Below, piece after piece: positions 33,948 to 45,904 of a DNA stretch of 64,000 nt. The DNA is taken from positions 310,001 through 374,000 of the forward strand of contig BEDY01000008.1 of assembly GCA_002335605.1 (NCBI GenBank), read 5' to 3'. The DNA is from Prillingera fragicola (taxonomy: Eukaryota; Basidiomycota; Tremellomycetes; Trichosporonales; Trichosporonaceae). The stretch's first letter is position 1; every line of letters starts with the position of its first letter. Under the pieces are notes generated by a model. The model was not told the origin of the DNA, did no database searches, and saw nothing but the letters and a program-made list of their open reading frames with translations. Both the position numbers and the translations under genes were made by a program.

Positions 33948-36900
33948 CTAAGCCTGGCCCTTGACTCGCCAGTGCAAGATCATATCAACGCCGCCGCGCC
34001 AATAGTACGCCTTGAGTGTTGCGACCTTGACGCTCGGGTCGGCAATGTGCTGGTTACACAGTAGCTCGAGCACGTCCTCTGCCGCCGGCATCGGGGCGGG
34101 AGGGGGCACGCCGGACATTGCACTCGCGTCGGACGTGGCGCGGTCGCGCCCTTGTGCGCTGCCAACGTTAGGTCCGCCCATGAGCGAGCTGTACTGGGGG
34201 TCCTGACTGAGAGTCTCCTGGAGATGCTGCATGACGCCGCGAACGAGCGCGGTGCGAGAGGCTTGGACCTTGATGCTGGGATGTTAGTTTAGGTATATGC
34301 AAGTAACGTACGCTCGGGGGCTGTTGACCGACTCGCCCATGGGGACCAGCACGAGAGTGATCTTTGGCGGCTTGCGCTCTTCGGGGGTTGCCGAGGTGAA
34401 CAGAAAGTTGAGCAGCCAGAAAGGACTGTTCATCTCGAGAGGCTCAATGTCGCGCTCGGTGCTTGACACCTGGCTGCGATATGTCACAATGTACGCGCCA
34501 TCGGCGTGCGCCTGCTCCGAAATCGTGACTGCGGTCGACGGAGGAACGTCTACCGGCGCAGCATCGAGGGTGGTGGGCGGCTTGAACGGCCTGGCACGCA
34601 AAGCGTCAAGGAAGAGGAGCTGCTGCTTGTCGCGCTCGCTCATCTCAGGCCCAGCGGGCACAGGCGCCTCGCGCTTCGACTCGGTAACCGTCGCCATGGG
34701 CGTGGCGGGCTCGGTGGACTTTTTCTTTCCAAAGCCCTTAAACTTCTTGCCCAGCAAGCCACCGCCGCTCGGTGCCGACGCAGTGGGTGTAACTGGGGCC
34801 TTCTCGGGCGTAGCAGATGCCGCCTTGTCCTCGGTACGTGTAGGGCTGGTTTCAAGCTTGTGAGCGCCAAAGTAGTCACGCATTGACATGCCCATGTCGC
34901 CCGGAGTACTGCCGCCGATGGACATGGGGGACGGGGCACCGAGCGACATGCCCAGAGCGGCGCCAGAGTTGCCACCCGACCGAGAGTTCATCTCACCAGG
35001 GGGTGAGCTCAGCCATCCACTACTGCTTGCCGGAGCACTTTGACCAAGCTGCATCCCGCCGGGCGTGGGGGGCGCGCCCTCGGGACGCAGTGCAGGTACC
35101 TGCGCGCGGGTAGCGAGACCGGTAATGTTGATGCTCGGCGTGATGCCGATACTGCCAATTGACGCATTGCTGAGTGCGCGCGTGCGATGACGCGGCGACA
35201 TGACGGGGGTGATGGCAATGTGGGTGGGAGCGTTGGGTGACCGACTGACAGACGGAAGGGATGACGTCGCAGACGTCGGTGAGGTGCCAACTCCGCTGGT
35301 CACTTCAGCCTCCTCGGCGTGAATGAGACCACGGAACAGGTTGGCGAGGGCAACCTTGCCGATATTGACTAGTTACGTCAGCACCTTTCCAGTGAACTGT
35401 GAAGAAACTCACCTCGGTCGCCCTGCATGGCAATGTCCTCAAAGCCCAGCTCCTCTGCAAGCGTCTCGGCCGCAAAGACACGGTCACCCTCAAGGTGGAC
35501 GGTGACGAGACCGACCTTGGTGTCAACCTGACACCACGGCAAGACGTGATTCTTGCCCTCGATACGATGCTGGACGAGCTCGAGCACCTCTTGGGGGTGC
35601 ATCTTGATTTCGGCCTTGGCGTCCTCGACGCCACGCTCGAGCTCAAGCGCCTCGGCAATGTCCTTTTGGCTGAACCGACCCAGGCATTGACCGCGAAGCA
35701 GGTGCCACACCGCCACCTCGCCGTGGGTGTCAAGTGTGACCACATGCAGACGGTCGTTCAGGATGAGAGAACGGATAAGACCTGGCGAGCCGGCGATGAC
35801 GGCGTCGGGGGTCGAGCGAAGCGGCTTGGCCTCGGATGCGACATCGCGGTCTTCGAATGCACGCTTAGCAGCGACGCGAGGCGGGACAGGGCGATCAGCC
35901 GCTGCCTCCGCCTCCTCTGCGGCTTTACGAGCGCTAGCGAGCGATGCCGAAGAGTACGCGGCACCGCTGCTGAACCCGAACGAGTAAGGCGAGTCGGGCA
36001 AACCAAGACACACAAGCGACTCGAATGGAATGCCATTTTTGAGCTCCTCGGGAGCTTCGACGAACGAGTTGGGGCCCGACGACCCAGGGACACTGGACTT
36101 CCACATACCAGAGACGCTCAGGCGCTCTCGCAGCGAGGAAGGCACACCCGGCACGTTGGCTGAGGCTGGCGGCGACGATGCACCGCCTGGCAGTAGTGAC
36201 TCATCCAAGCGCGGCTCAGGCGCAAAAGCGACACTGCGGCTGTCGACGCGAAGGAGTGGGTCCGACTCGTTGTCCATTGCCAGGCTCTTGTTGCGGAAGG
36301 CCGACGAGTCGATGATGCTGGTAGGCTCAAAGCTGCTCTCCCTTGGATCATATGGCGTGCCATCGCCCTCATCGAGGCTCTTGTACGCCGCGCCGTCAAA
36401 GCTCATGTCAAGGCGGCCGACACGGCGTCCAACGTCGCGCCAGCGGTGAACATCGCTGCTGCTGGTCGCAGTCCACACGTACTCGTCATCCATGGCACTG
36501 ATTGACCTGATGGCATCGTCGCCAGTTTTGCTCTCATAGTCGCTGGGGTTGCTGGGGTTACCCTCACGGGCCAGCACGACACACTCGCCTTCGCTCATGT
36601 CGCCGCACTGCTCGACATCGACGACACACAGGTGACCGTCGCGCGATCCAGTGTAAAAGCGCTCAAGGTTGGGGTGTGTCGAGTGCAGTGCCCACACTGA
36701 TGATGTATGGTGGTTGAATGTGTGCAAGCATCGGTGTTCGCCGATGCTCCAGAGCTTGACGGTCGTGTCCGACGAGCCGGTGAGCATGTACCGGCCATCG
36801 TCGCTAATGACAATGCTGCGCACGCACTCAGTGTGGCCCACCAGCTTGGTCGTGCTACGGCTACCGGCGCGTGGGTCCCAGAGACGCACGACACGTTCGG

Positions 36901-38067
36901 GTGTGCCGGCTGCGAGTGTCTGGCCTGCAGGGTCTGGCATAGGTCAACATCTGTCGCTGATGCGGAAGTGCCGGAACAACAACTTCGGTTGCGTGCGCTT
37001 CTGAAGACTCACCAACTGCTAGGGCATAGATACTACCCCACTCGCCCTCGAGGCCAACACAGTCCTGGTCGTCCATCTCACTCAACCGCACCTTGAGCAC
37101 GGGCTCGTTTGGCCGTGGGCTCTGGATATCCCACACGGTGATGTCGCGATCCAGCGCCCCCGAGAACAAGGCCTTCGGGTACTTTGCGAACGCGAGCGAG
37201 CGAACATAGTCTGTGTGGTGGCCGATGAGCGCAGGCACGGCAAGGTCACCGTCGGCATGCGGCGACCAGGCCCGGATGGTCCTGTCGCTCGACGCCGTGA
37301 TGACGGTTTGATTCATGTTGCACAGCACCATGGCGTTGACCCAGTCAGTGTGCGTCTGCACACTTTCGCGGAAGGTCGTCGTCGGTGGTGGCTAGGATGT
37401 CATCAGCCCCATTCTTCTGCAGACTCAAACTTAGCAAGCTCACCAGTCGTCCAATCTCCTCACGGTTCACCTCCCACCTGTCCTCGTACGGCACCTTTCT
37501 GCCTCCATTCGCGCCTGCCGCATCAAAGTCATCCTCCTCCGAGCTGCTATCCCCTGCTTCATCTCCCTCATCACCATCATCCTCCCAATCCACACCTCCG
37601 TCGCCCGCCTTCTCCCACCTCACACGCGACCCAGTGCCCCGCCCAGGAACACAGCGATACCGACGTCCACGCCGCTTGGAGTGCGGGACATGCAGTTCCC
37701 AGCTGGCGACCAGACCGTCGCGGCCGCCAGTGTACAGGATACCGCCTGGCGCACTGTGGCCGGCCAGAACGGTCGAGGTATCAAGCGCAAGCGATGAGAT
37801 ACCGAGACGATGCCTGGGGTGCCGCGTGTCGCTGTCCGCCGAAACCGGCGTGCGGCTCGGGGAAGGGGCAAACGGATTACGCGAGCCTAGGGGTTTCGGT
37901 GCCCCATTGCTGGCGCCGTTGGCGTGCGCGGTGGGTGTGAGGAGGGGGTAGTATCGAGTGTCCTCCGCGACGGTGCCAAAGGGGGGCAGGTCGAGGAGGG
38001 GTGGAGATTGGTTTGGTGGCGGGAGGACGTAGGAGACTCGCCGCTTGTTGAGTTCCGCAATGACCAT
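33948..38067 (-). CDS. WDR48/UAF1-like WD40 protein (deubiquitinase cofactor, 1302 aa)
   Basis: Exons 38067-37444, 37391-37013, 36933-35413, 35368-34312 and 34275-33948. The N-terminus, KRRVSYVLPPP, precedes WD40 repeats such as TASSDRTIRAWSP, SGALDRDITVWDI, AGTPERVVRLWDP, TGSSDTTVKLWSI and TGSRDGHLCVVDV. A later VVTLDTHGEVAVWHLLRGQCLG block, followed by an acidic helix (IAEALELERGVEDAK) and VDTKVGLVTVHLEGDRVFAAE, matches the ancillary and C-terminal SLD region of WDR48/UAF1. The last part (TLVLVPM ... VLELLCNQHIADPSVKVATL, then WRGGVDMILHWR) is the ubiquitin-like C-terminal domain. Relatives (human UAF1, S. pombe Bun107) activate USP1/12/46-type deubiquitinases. The first exon has an unusual acidic insert between the first blades. 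Confidence 0.92.
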
Positions 38068-38703
38068 CGCAGGGAGATGGTGGATGGTCGCAGGTGGGTT
38101 GGAAATGGAGAGATTGAGAGAGAGAGAGAGATGGAGAGAATGGAGTGGGGAGTGACCAAGGCCGTCGTAATGTGCATGGGCTGTACAGGGATAGAGGACC
38201 TGGACAGGGTGGTGGTGGCCGCAGCACGAGGACGACCAGGATGACGGCCGGGGAAGGCAGCTGGGGGTGGTGTGGCACCTGGCTGGGCGGCGGGCCGTAC
38301 CGTCCGGTGCCCCCAATGGCCCCGGACACCGATGATTATCCGGATGTATCAATTACACATCATTTCAAGATATAACCGTCGCATAAACGCATGCTGCACC
38401 TCGTGTCCACCTCCCGTAATCATGAAATAACATTCGCCTCAGCGCTGCAGCAGCGGCGCAGAGCACAGATAGAAAGAATGTGCCTAGATGTGTATGGGTA
38501 TGAAGGGTCTAGCCCGTGGGGTAATGGTACAACGTCACAAGGTGACTAGCGCGCAGACAGCAATGGGCATGGGCACTTCTTTCAGGATTGGAGAACAGCT
38601 CTTATCGCTCGCGTGACGGCGCAGCATGCAGCCTTGGCTAATAGCGGCAGCACTCTGGCGTGCGTGACGTGCTGCGTATTAGGATCCAGATTGGTCGTGA
38701 AGC
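38068..38703. other. Intergenic between WDR48-like 5' end and GSH1 3' end
   Basis: About 636 bases. A purine-rich GAGAGA tract (about 38108-38142) lies immediately upstream of the WDR48-like start and may act as a nucleosome-free promoter element. No gene seen. Confidence 0.45.
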
Positions 38704-40970
38704 TTAAAGACAGCCAGTAGGGCCAGAGCCAACGTAGTTTGTGCCGAGCAGCTCTGGCGCGAGGCGCGTTCCACGCTCAATCTCATCAACAGCCTTGACC
38801 AGGTCGTACTGGATGGTGTCGCTGACCATGCTGTCGTGCTTGTAGTCTGGGTGGTTGGTGATGAACGAACGCATCCAGGTGGCAGGGGTCACGAGGTCGC
38901 CCTTGGCGCGCATCTTGATCAGGTCGAGGTAGCGCCTGATCTCGTACTTGGTCGTGACGTCCGTGTTGACCGAGTTGATGTAGGCGTTGACAACCGACAT
39001 GAGTCCGGGGAAGCTGTCGCCGCGGCCGTTGATGACCTCGTCAAGTGTCATCTCCACAACCTCGGGCGAATGGTCGTCCTCGTCCTCGTGCAGCAACGAC
39101 GCGCATGAAGAGTAGGACGAAGTGTGGCGCAGGTGAGTCGCATGGGCGGGCTTGGAGGCCCTGCCGTTCTCAAGGTGGGCGCGAGCGAGGCCATTGGCGA
39201 GGTTGGTGGTCGCTCCGTTGGCGCCAAGGGTGCCGTGTGCGCTGTGCGTGCCATGCTCGGGAGGAGTGTGAAGGTCGGGAGGAGACACTGGCCGCGAGTC
39301 CAGGTCGTAAGTCGACATGTCCTGAGGGAAGACACTACGGCGGAAGAAGAACGAGTTTTGGCGCGCAGCGTCACGCTGCTGAGCGCGCTGCATGTTCTCG
39401 TCGACCTTTGAGATGGGCATGTAAAAGTTGAGGTCGAACGAGATGATTGCGCGGGTGAGCAGGACAATGAAAATGCTGAACGCGGCATTCTCAAAGTCGG
39501 TCATCTGGATCTCCATCGACCTGAACTCGACACGCCATCCAATCGGCGAGTTGACGGGAGGAGGCTTGAAGCGCACAGTCTGCCAGTTCGTGGACTGAAT
39601 GTTCTCAAAGTGGTCCATCGACTCGGCATCGTCCTGGTCGATTGTCTCGGAGAACTGGACAAGGGGGTCACGGATGAACAAGTGACCCAAGTGCGATGCC
39701 AGCTTGTCGTCGAGGCCCGAGGACAACAAACGCTCGCGCACCTTTTCATTGATCGGCGCCGAAATGTCCGAGTACTCGGGCTTGTTGCGTGGGTCGTTGG
39801 CAATGTACAGGCTCACCGAGTCGTAGCGCGACTTGGGAATGCGGTACTTGTTCTCCTTGAGCGGCTTGAGACCACGTTCCTCCTCGGTACGGTCATCGAC
39901 CGACGCGGCAATGACGTTCCAGCGGGCATCGACGTCTGCCAAGCGGCCGCGGAATGCCGGGGCGGCGGCAGTGAGGGCAAGCATGATTGGCGCCACGGGC
40001 ACGAGCGCATCGTACACCTGCCTTGCCTCTGCGACGTTGAAGGCTTGGAACGTAATCTGCAAGCAGCAGCATCCCATGCCGAAACCCATCGCATCCATGT
40101 GGATATAGGGCGTGCCAGTCTCAGGCTTGGCCGGGCCAGCGTGGCCGTTCGACAGCTCTGCCTGCTCACCCTCGGGAAGGACGGTGTTCTTGTCAATGAA
40201 CAATGGGACGCGAATGTCAACAAGAGAGCCTCGCCTCTGACGAATGTTGGCAGTGAGAGTACTGGGGTGTCAGAACACCGTTCTGTCCTGGCTCAACTCA
40301 CGGGAAACGAGCGTGAGGGTTGGTAATCATCTGGCCAACATACTGGCTCCGGCTCGCGCTGTGCTCGGGGTCGGGCTTGGTAGGAGGGTCGGTAAAGATG
40401 GCATTCTCAACACCAAGACGGGGCCACGACGTGAGAGTGATGGGAATCTCGTGGGGAAGAAGATGCGAGCGGATAATCTTGCGACGGAAGCGCATGTCAC
40501 ACTCGACCGAGACGAGGTCCTTGGGCTGGCCGGTGTAAGGGCTGCCTGGGGTCGACTCGATCATGAAGCGTCCATACTCGGGGTGAAAGGCAGGGATCTC
40601 GCGACTAGATATCAGTACACGCGTGCGTGTGTGCACTCACCATCCAGCTGGCTTGGACTTTTCCAACTCGGGGTCAAGGGTGGCAGTCTGCAGAGTCGCA
40701 AGAATCTCGGACTGACGGAGCGAGAGCAAAGCCTTGTGCTCGTCATCCTCCATGCTGGCGACCATGTACTCGATCTTGACGTCAGCCACATGCTCCGCAT
40801 GCGTTGGAAGCAGCACTAACCTCGTCGCCCCAGAGCAAGCCCTCGCCGGAACGGTCCTTCCATCGCGCCCAAGTGTTGAGGAACTGGGTGATGCCGTGCT
40901 CCCGGATGTGCTCCGCGAGCGGCTTTGTCTCTGGCCAGTCGAGAGGCGTGCCCAGCGCGAGGAGACCCAT
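38704..40970 (-). CDS. GSH1: Glutamate-cysteine ligase catalytic subunit (714 aa)
   Basis: Rate-limiting first enzyme of glutathione synthesis, joining Glu and Cys with ATP in the cytosol. Exons 40970-40821, 40774-40641, 40604-40302 and 40261-38704. The start MGLLALGTPLDWPET, then LLWGDE joining IEYMVASMEDDEHK (Glu side of the active site), PEYGRFMIESTPGSPY, and RRGSLVDIRVPLFIDKNT with YIHMDAMGFGMGCCCLQ are all signature blocks of the eukaryotic GCL family. FQAFNVAEARQVYD and WRVEFRSMEIQMTDFENAAF are intact. A Ser/His/Ala-rich insert of about 75 residues (DLHTPPEHGTHSAHG...) interrupts the C-terminal part at about bases 39080-39300, as in other fungi. Intron 1 ends in AAG. It supplies glutathione for the SFA1 product encoded 32 kb away. 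Confidence 0.97.
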
Positions 40971-42294
40971 GTCGGCTTGCTGTGTTGGATGGGAAGATGG
41001 CCGACTGTGGTGGGGTGGAGAGTTTTTGTTGACGCCTCTTGGACTTTGTTCTGGCCGTCGGCGGCGGAGTGTGGGGCGGGGCCGTTTTGATTTGTCAGGT
41101 AAGGGCAGGTGGAGGTGGGCAAAATTGGGTACACCGGGTGGCGCAACCTTGGTCCTGTAGACCGGGTAAAGCTGGTTTTGGGCTATTCAAGTTGCGAGGA
41201 GGTGAGCTGTCGATGTCAGGTCGTGGTGGTGGTGTTGACAGTGTTAGAAGTCTTGGTTTGATGCAGAAAGAGGCCAAGAGGGGCTGGGCGAGGTCAGATC
41301 AAGACTGATGAGGCCATCGCGGAATCAAAGTTGGTTACCAATTTTCTGAGTAAGCCGGATGATACCGACGATCACCCGTGTATGTCAGGCACCGGTTGCG
41401 GTTTGGTCATGACGCCGATGTCTTTACTCGACTACTCGTTCCGCAGCCTCCACTCCTTGATGCACTCTCCATACAATACACCAAACGTGCTTGGAATCAT
41501 GCTGCCTCTCAAGCCTTCAGTGTGCTTGTGCACTTGTACGGCCTCAATGGCTGACGAAAATGAACCATCAGAGAGCACCTTCTTATCTCCGTCCAAAAGC
41601 GGCCACAGCTCACATGATCACCACCCCAGGATCCCAGGAGCGTAGAGATGACAAAGCTTTGTGTCGTGTTGCCATGATTCCATGATGGGGAGGGTCCTCG
41701 TGGCTTCCGAATTCCGTCCCACGAGACGTGCGCAGCACGCGCAGAAGAGCTCTGTTGGTTTCGCACAGACAAGGGCTGCGGTCGATGGCACGGTCTGCAC
41801 GAGGCCGACTACGGCCATGCGGTCATAACAAACCGTCTACACTATATGTGGATTGCCGAGCTTGCAGGGAATTCAACCTTGCAGCTGGGCGTCACGGAAT
41901 CAGAGGAAGTCAACAAGCCACAAAGTGTAAAGTGGTGTGGCTTGAGAGTTGGCGGCTTGCTGGGAATTGCTGGGTTCTTGAAACCGAGTGTGCCCTGACT
42001 TCTCCATGTACTATGCTGGCTGTTTAGCTCTTGCGCTTGCTTATATCTCGTGCACTCTAATTGAGGAGTTGCTTTTCGATCTTGTGGCAACAATTCGAAT
42101 ACGGCTCGACTGTTCGTGGGGATGGTGAGGGGCGTTGCTGACCTGGCGCAAACGCCACCGCCCCTTGCAGTCTTACCCAAGTCAACCAGATCTTGCATCA
42201 GTCTACGCCCTTTTGATCCCCTTCAAGTGGACTGCACTAGCTGCACTCTTCATCTTCATTGCATAACTGAACGCAATTTGACGGCAGTCCAACC
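40971..42294. other. Intergenic, 1.3 kb, divergent promoter of GSH1 and CDF transporter
   Basis: GSH1 and the metal transporter start head-to-head across this spacer. Open frames are short and unconvincing. No AP-1 or metal-response site could be assigned with confidence. Confidence 0.45.
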
Positions 42295-44395
42295 ATGAAG
42301 CCGGCATATCAAACGCTGGCGGAGCCCCACTCGCTTAGCGCTGGGCCAGTGAAGGCGGATCACTTATTTCGGTCCGCGTGCAGCCATGACGGCTTACGAT
42401 TCTCCGTCGCATCGTCCACTACCCCGCTGTCCACGATGAGCTCGCCCAACACGTCTACGGGCGGTGGCTTTCATCCTCATCCACAGCTCACCACGCTAGG
42501 GTACACCAATCCGCGTGCGCAGCGCATTGCGATCCGGGTAGAGCCCGAGGTGGAGCCCTGCAGCGACCGCGACATGCTCCCTACGACATTCAACAGGCAT
42601 CGTATGCGCCGGGGCTTGTCCTTTGATCAAGTGCATAATCAGGGGTGCGTCATGGTCTCTGGCCCAGCTGAAAATCTAGAGTCATCTCGTCAGTCGAGCG
42701 ATCTGTTGTCGACTTTCCTGCAAGTGTACCGATCGGCGATGAAATCAAGACCCTGCCAAAGAAGGTGACTCACCACAACTTGGCATCGCTAACGTGTCCC
42801 AGCTCCGTCCATACTACGAGCACCTTGCACTGATTCATGACCACTACGAGGAGGTCGACTGCCTGCTCGCTGGTGAACTGCCTGCGATCGTTGCAGGCAG
42901 CTTCCGACTGCCCATGGGGCATTCACAGGCGCCAAGCCGAGCGCCTAGCCGATCGCCCACGCGCGAGACGGGGTCTTTGTCTCGCTCCTCGTCAGCGTCG
43001 CACCTTGGCCATCAGACAAGGAGCAGAAGCCGGACACGTCCACCGCGCGCATACACTGGCCTGGACCCTAGCGTTGCACCAATGCCGCTAATCTCTCCTA
43101 TGCCAACCCGTGGTCGGTCGATGGACCGCAGGTTCACTGCAGAGGCGGGGCTTGATCCAGGGCTCGACGAGAGCACGCCGCTACTTATCCTTGACAAGCA
43201 GGCTGAGCGCGACAAGGTCGCAGCCTTTGCCCTAAATGGTAAGCTTTGCGTGTCGGCATACGCTAATTTGCAGTCAACACGCTCGTCAACGCTGGATTAG
43301 TCGCTGCCAAACTTGTGGCAGTGTACTACTCATCGTCTATCTCGCTCGTCGCCTCATTAGTTGATTCAGCACTCGACTTGCTCTCGACGTTTATCATTCT
43401 TGGTACAACTTGGGCCATTGGATCACCGTCCGATCGACACCTGTATCCCGCTGGGAAACGTCGATTTGAGCCACTGGGTGTGGTGAGTAACTCCCACATT
43501 GCACAAGACATTGACGAATAGCTTGTCTTCTCTGTCATCATGATTATCTCATTCATGCAGGTGTTCATCGAGTCGTTCCAGCGCCTTTTCATGCGCCAGG
43601 AGGAGATACCGGCCGACTTGAGCATTGTCGGAATCGCAACGATGGTCGCCACGATTCTCATCAAGGGTGTCATTTACGTCTGGTGCTCGCGCATTCCCTC
43701 GTCGGGTGTGCAGGCACTAGCCCAAGATGCTGAGAACGACGTCATGGCCAACATTGTCTCCCTCGCGTTTCCTTACATTGGCATGAAGATCCATTCGCCA
43801 GCCATGGACCCCATTGGTGGCCTGCTACTCTCCAGCTACATCATTATTGAGTGGATCAAGACTCTTCTTCAGAACTTTGCCAATCTTTCCGGCAAAGCAG
43901 CGTCCGGCGACCAGTACACCCGTGTGCTGTACCTCGTTAGTCGGTTCAACCCTGTCGTGGAGATTGCAGACATTGAGTGCTATCACATTGGGTACGTGTA
44001 TCACCTCGCTCTCCCGCTAACAGCTCAGTGACGACTTGGTTGTAGAGGTCGACTGCATTCTCCCATCAAAATCCTCTCTTCACTTTGCCCACGACATCGG
44101 AGAAACAATCCAGTGCATGATCGAGAACCTCGACGGCGTCCTCCGCGCATACGTCCATCTAGACTACTCGTCGTCAAACCCGTCTCAGCACACCTCGCGC
44201 GCATCAGGGACGGGCAGAGGCTCGGCCTCTGGGGCAAGTCCTGTTCCTCGCCGCCCTACCCCGTCCGACCCCGACTATACCACTAGCGGGTCAGCGACCC
44301 CCACTGCCGCCAATCCCTTTGGCGGTAGGACGTTCTCGGCCGCAGGAGAGGTGGCGGCCATTCCGGAGACGACACCAAAGGCTGATCGTCGTTGA
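42295..44395 (+). CDS. Cation diffusion facilitator (CDF) transporter, Mn/Zn/Fe-type (638 aa)
   Basis: Proton-coupled exporter of divalent metals, in an internal or plasma membrane. Exons 42295-42644, 42680-42764, 42803-43238, 43274-43482, 43522-43991 and 44029-44395. Splicing the first two small introns (35 and 38 nt) yields GDEIKTLPKKLRPYYEHLAL, the usual lead-in of fungal members. Membrane helices begin VNTLVNAGLVAAKLVAVYY, then SLVASLVDSALDLLST, with the D-x-x-x-D metal site (the D-S-A-L-D signature). ALAQDAENDVMANIVSLAF is the second metal helix; here the usual H/D-x-x-x-D appears as D-A-E-N-D, the manganese-type variant. The cytosolic tail has VVEIADIECYHIGDDLVVEVD and a Ser-rich C-terminus. 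Metal choice is inferred (manganese most likely). The start at 42295 is the first ATG in frame; a later start is possible. Confidence 0.9.
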
Positions 44396-45904
44396 GTGAG
44401 GTAGGGCGTGCTAGCGCGCGAGTAGTGGCTAGACGGGGCGTATCTCGGATGACGAGCTGGGATTATGCAGCAACGACATGCAGGCTACATCGCACGCTCC
44501 CAAGAGCGAGGAAGCTGCCACAAATGAGCGTTTGGGAGTTTAACAGAACAGAATGGCATGTCCCAAACATTGAACGCCGCGCAAACATTGGCTGCCTGCC
44601 ACGGGGCCACGGCGTCGAAGATGCCACATCTCACAGCGCCCTGGACATACGACACTGGGTCCGTGCGAGATTAACACAGAGTCACACCCTGGGAGGGCAA
44701 TGTCGGCTTATCCCCTCCTTTTTGTTTCAAGAAGCATCTCCGCGGGAGGCCTGAGCGGGTCCGTCGTCCGTGTTCCAGAACACGAGCTGAGCGCTGCTAG
44801 CCCTGGCCATCTGTCCACCTGGTTCGTTGTGTGAAGTGCACGAGCGTGAGGAACTTGGCTCGTCAAGTCCAGCCCACCAGGTCTGGGGACATGACATTAC
44901 TAAATGTCAGCATGTCAGTGCTGGTCTGCGGCTGCATGCAAACGACCTTGGGAGGGACTGTCTCATGGAGCTGAAAGACGGAGTGCAGGAGTATGATCCT
45001 GTCACGCAAGTAACGCGCTGATCCTGCGTGCTCGACGCGAGGTCGGTGCGTCTCGGTGACGCTTTAGAGAGAAAGTGCGACGGCCGATAAGCACAATCTG
45101 CCGCAGCTCAGAGCTTGCATGTCGGCGACCTTACCTTGCCATTTGTTGCGCGCGCCCACGCTAACTTGGAGCCGTTAGCTCCTGTGATCATGCGGCAATC
45201 ATTTCCGTCTTGCACTAACAAGATTGACTAATCTCAGACCACGGACTCAAGCAACCTTTGGTAGATGGCACGCTGACGGGCAGGCCCAAGACTGTCAAGA
45301 CCTCAAGGCTCAAGGTCCAAGGGCAGTATAGTGTACGCACGGACCATTCTCTCCCCTCCAATCCCAATGTCACTCATCACTCAACTGCTCACGCCCCCTC
45401 GCAGAAAGCGGTCTGTGCCACCTCTGCAGGCTTGGTGCGATGGCTTCCCCCGCCCCCCATGATGCCATTGGCTTCTAGTGGTTCCAGGTTGGTGAGCATG
45501 GACCGTAACTGCCCTTGGCGTACCAGAGACGCGCCTGTCTTGCTTTCAGGCTGGGATCACTCTTCCTCGTCTGCTTCTGCCAGGCTCCATCCGGCTCCGT
45601 TACGCCCGCTGCGTCCTCTCTTCGTCCCTTCGCCCCACGCAGCGCCCTAGGTAACACAGTGAACACAGCACACACACACACACGATGCAAACACAACACG
45701 GCGCGGTAGAGAGTGAGGGAGCTATGCTATTTCGACTCGCAAACACCACATCGACGACCACAACCACTACCTCCTGCCAACCATCTTGTACCACCGCCTT
45801 CATTTTCCTCGATCCAGACGAGCGTCTGTACGCTCCCACGGCCCAGTATCTCCCACCCCAAGTTGCTTGCTGCCGCACTATCTGTCCCCAGCACTGTTGG
45901 CGAC
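44396..45904. other. Intergenic, 1.5 kb, with a CA microsatellite
   Basis: Between the CDF gene and the kinase start. Open frames are short and lack protein character. A CA dinucleotide run occurs at about 45667-45683 in the presumed 5' leader of the kinase. No RNA gene recognised. Confidence 0.45.

Noticed and set aside
33786..34064. 92-codon frame downstream of tandem copy 3, considered as a fourth copy
   Set aside because: Lacks the GxG hairpin, the FxxDD block and the intron positions of the family; overlaps the 3' exon of the WDR48-like gene.
45667..45683. CA dinucleotide run
   Set aside because: Ordinary microsatellite in a leader region; no further significance seen.
44396..45904. 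Possible small genes in the 1.5-kb spacer before the kinase
   Set aside because: Frames are short, with no conserved motifs and no convincing introns.
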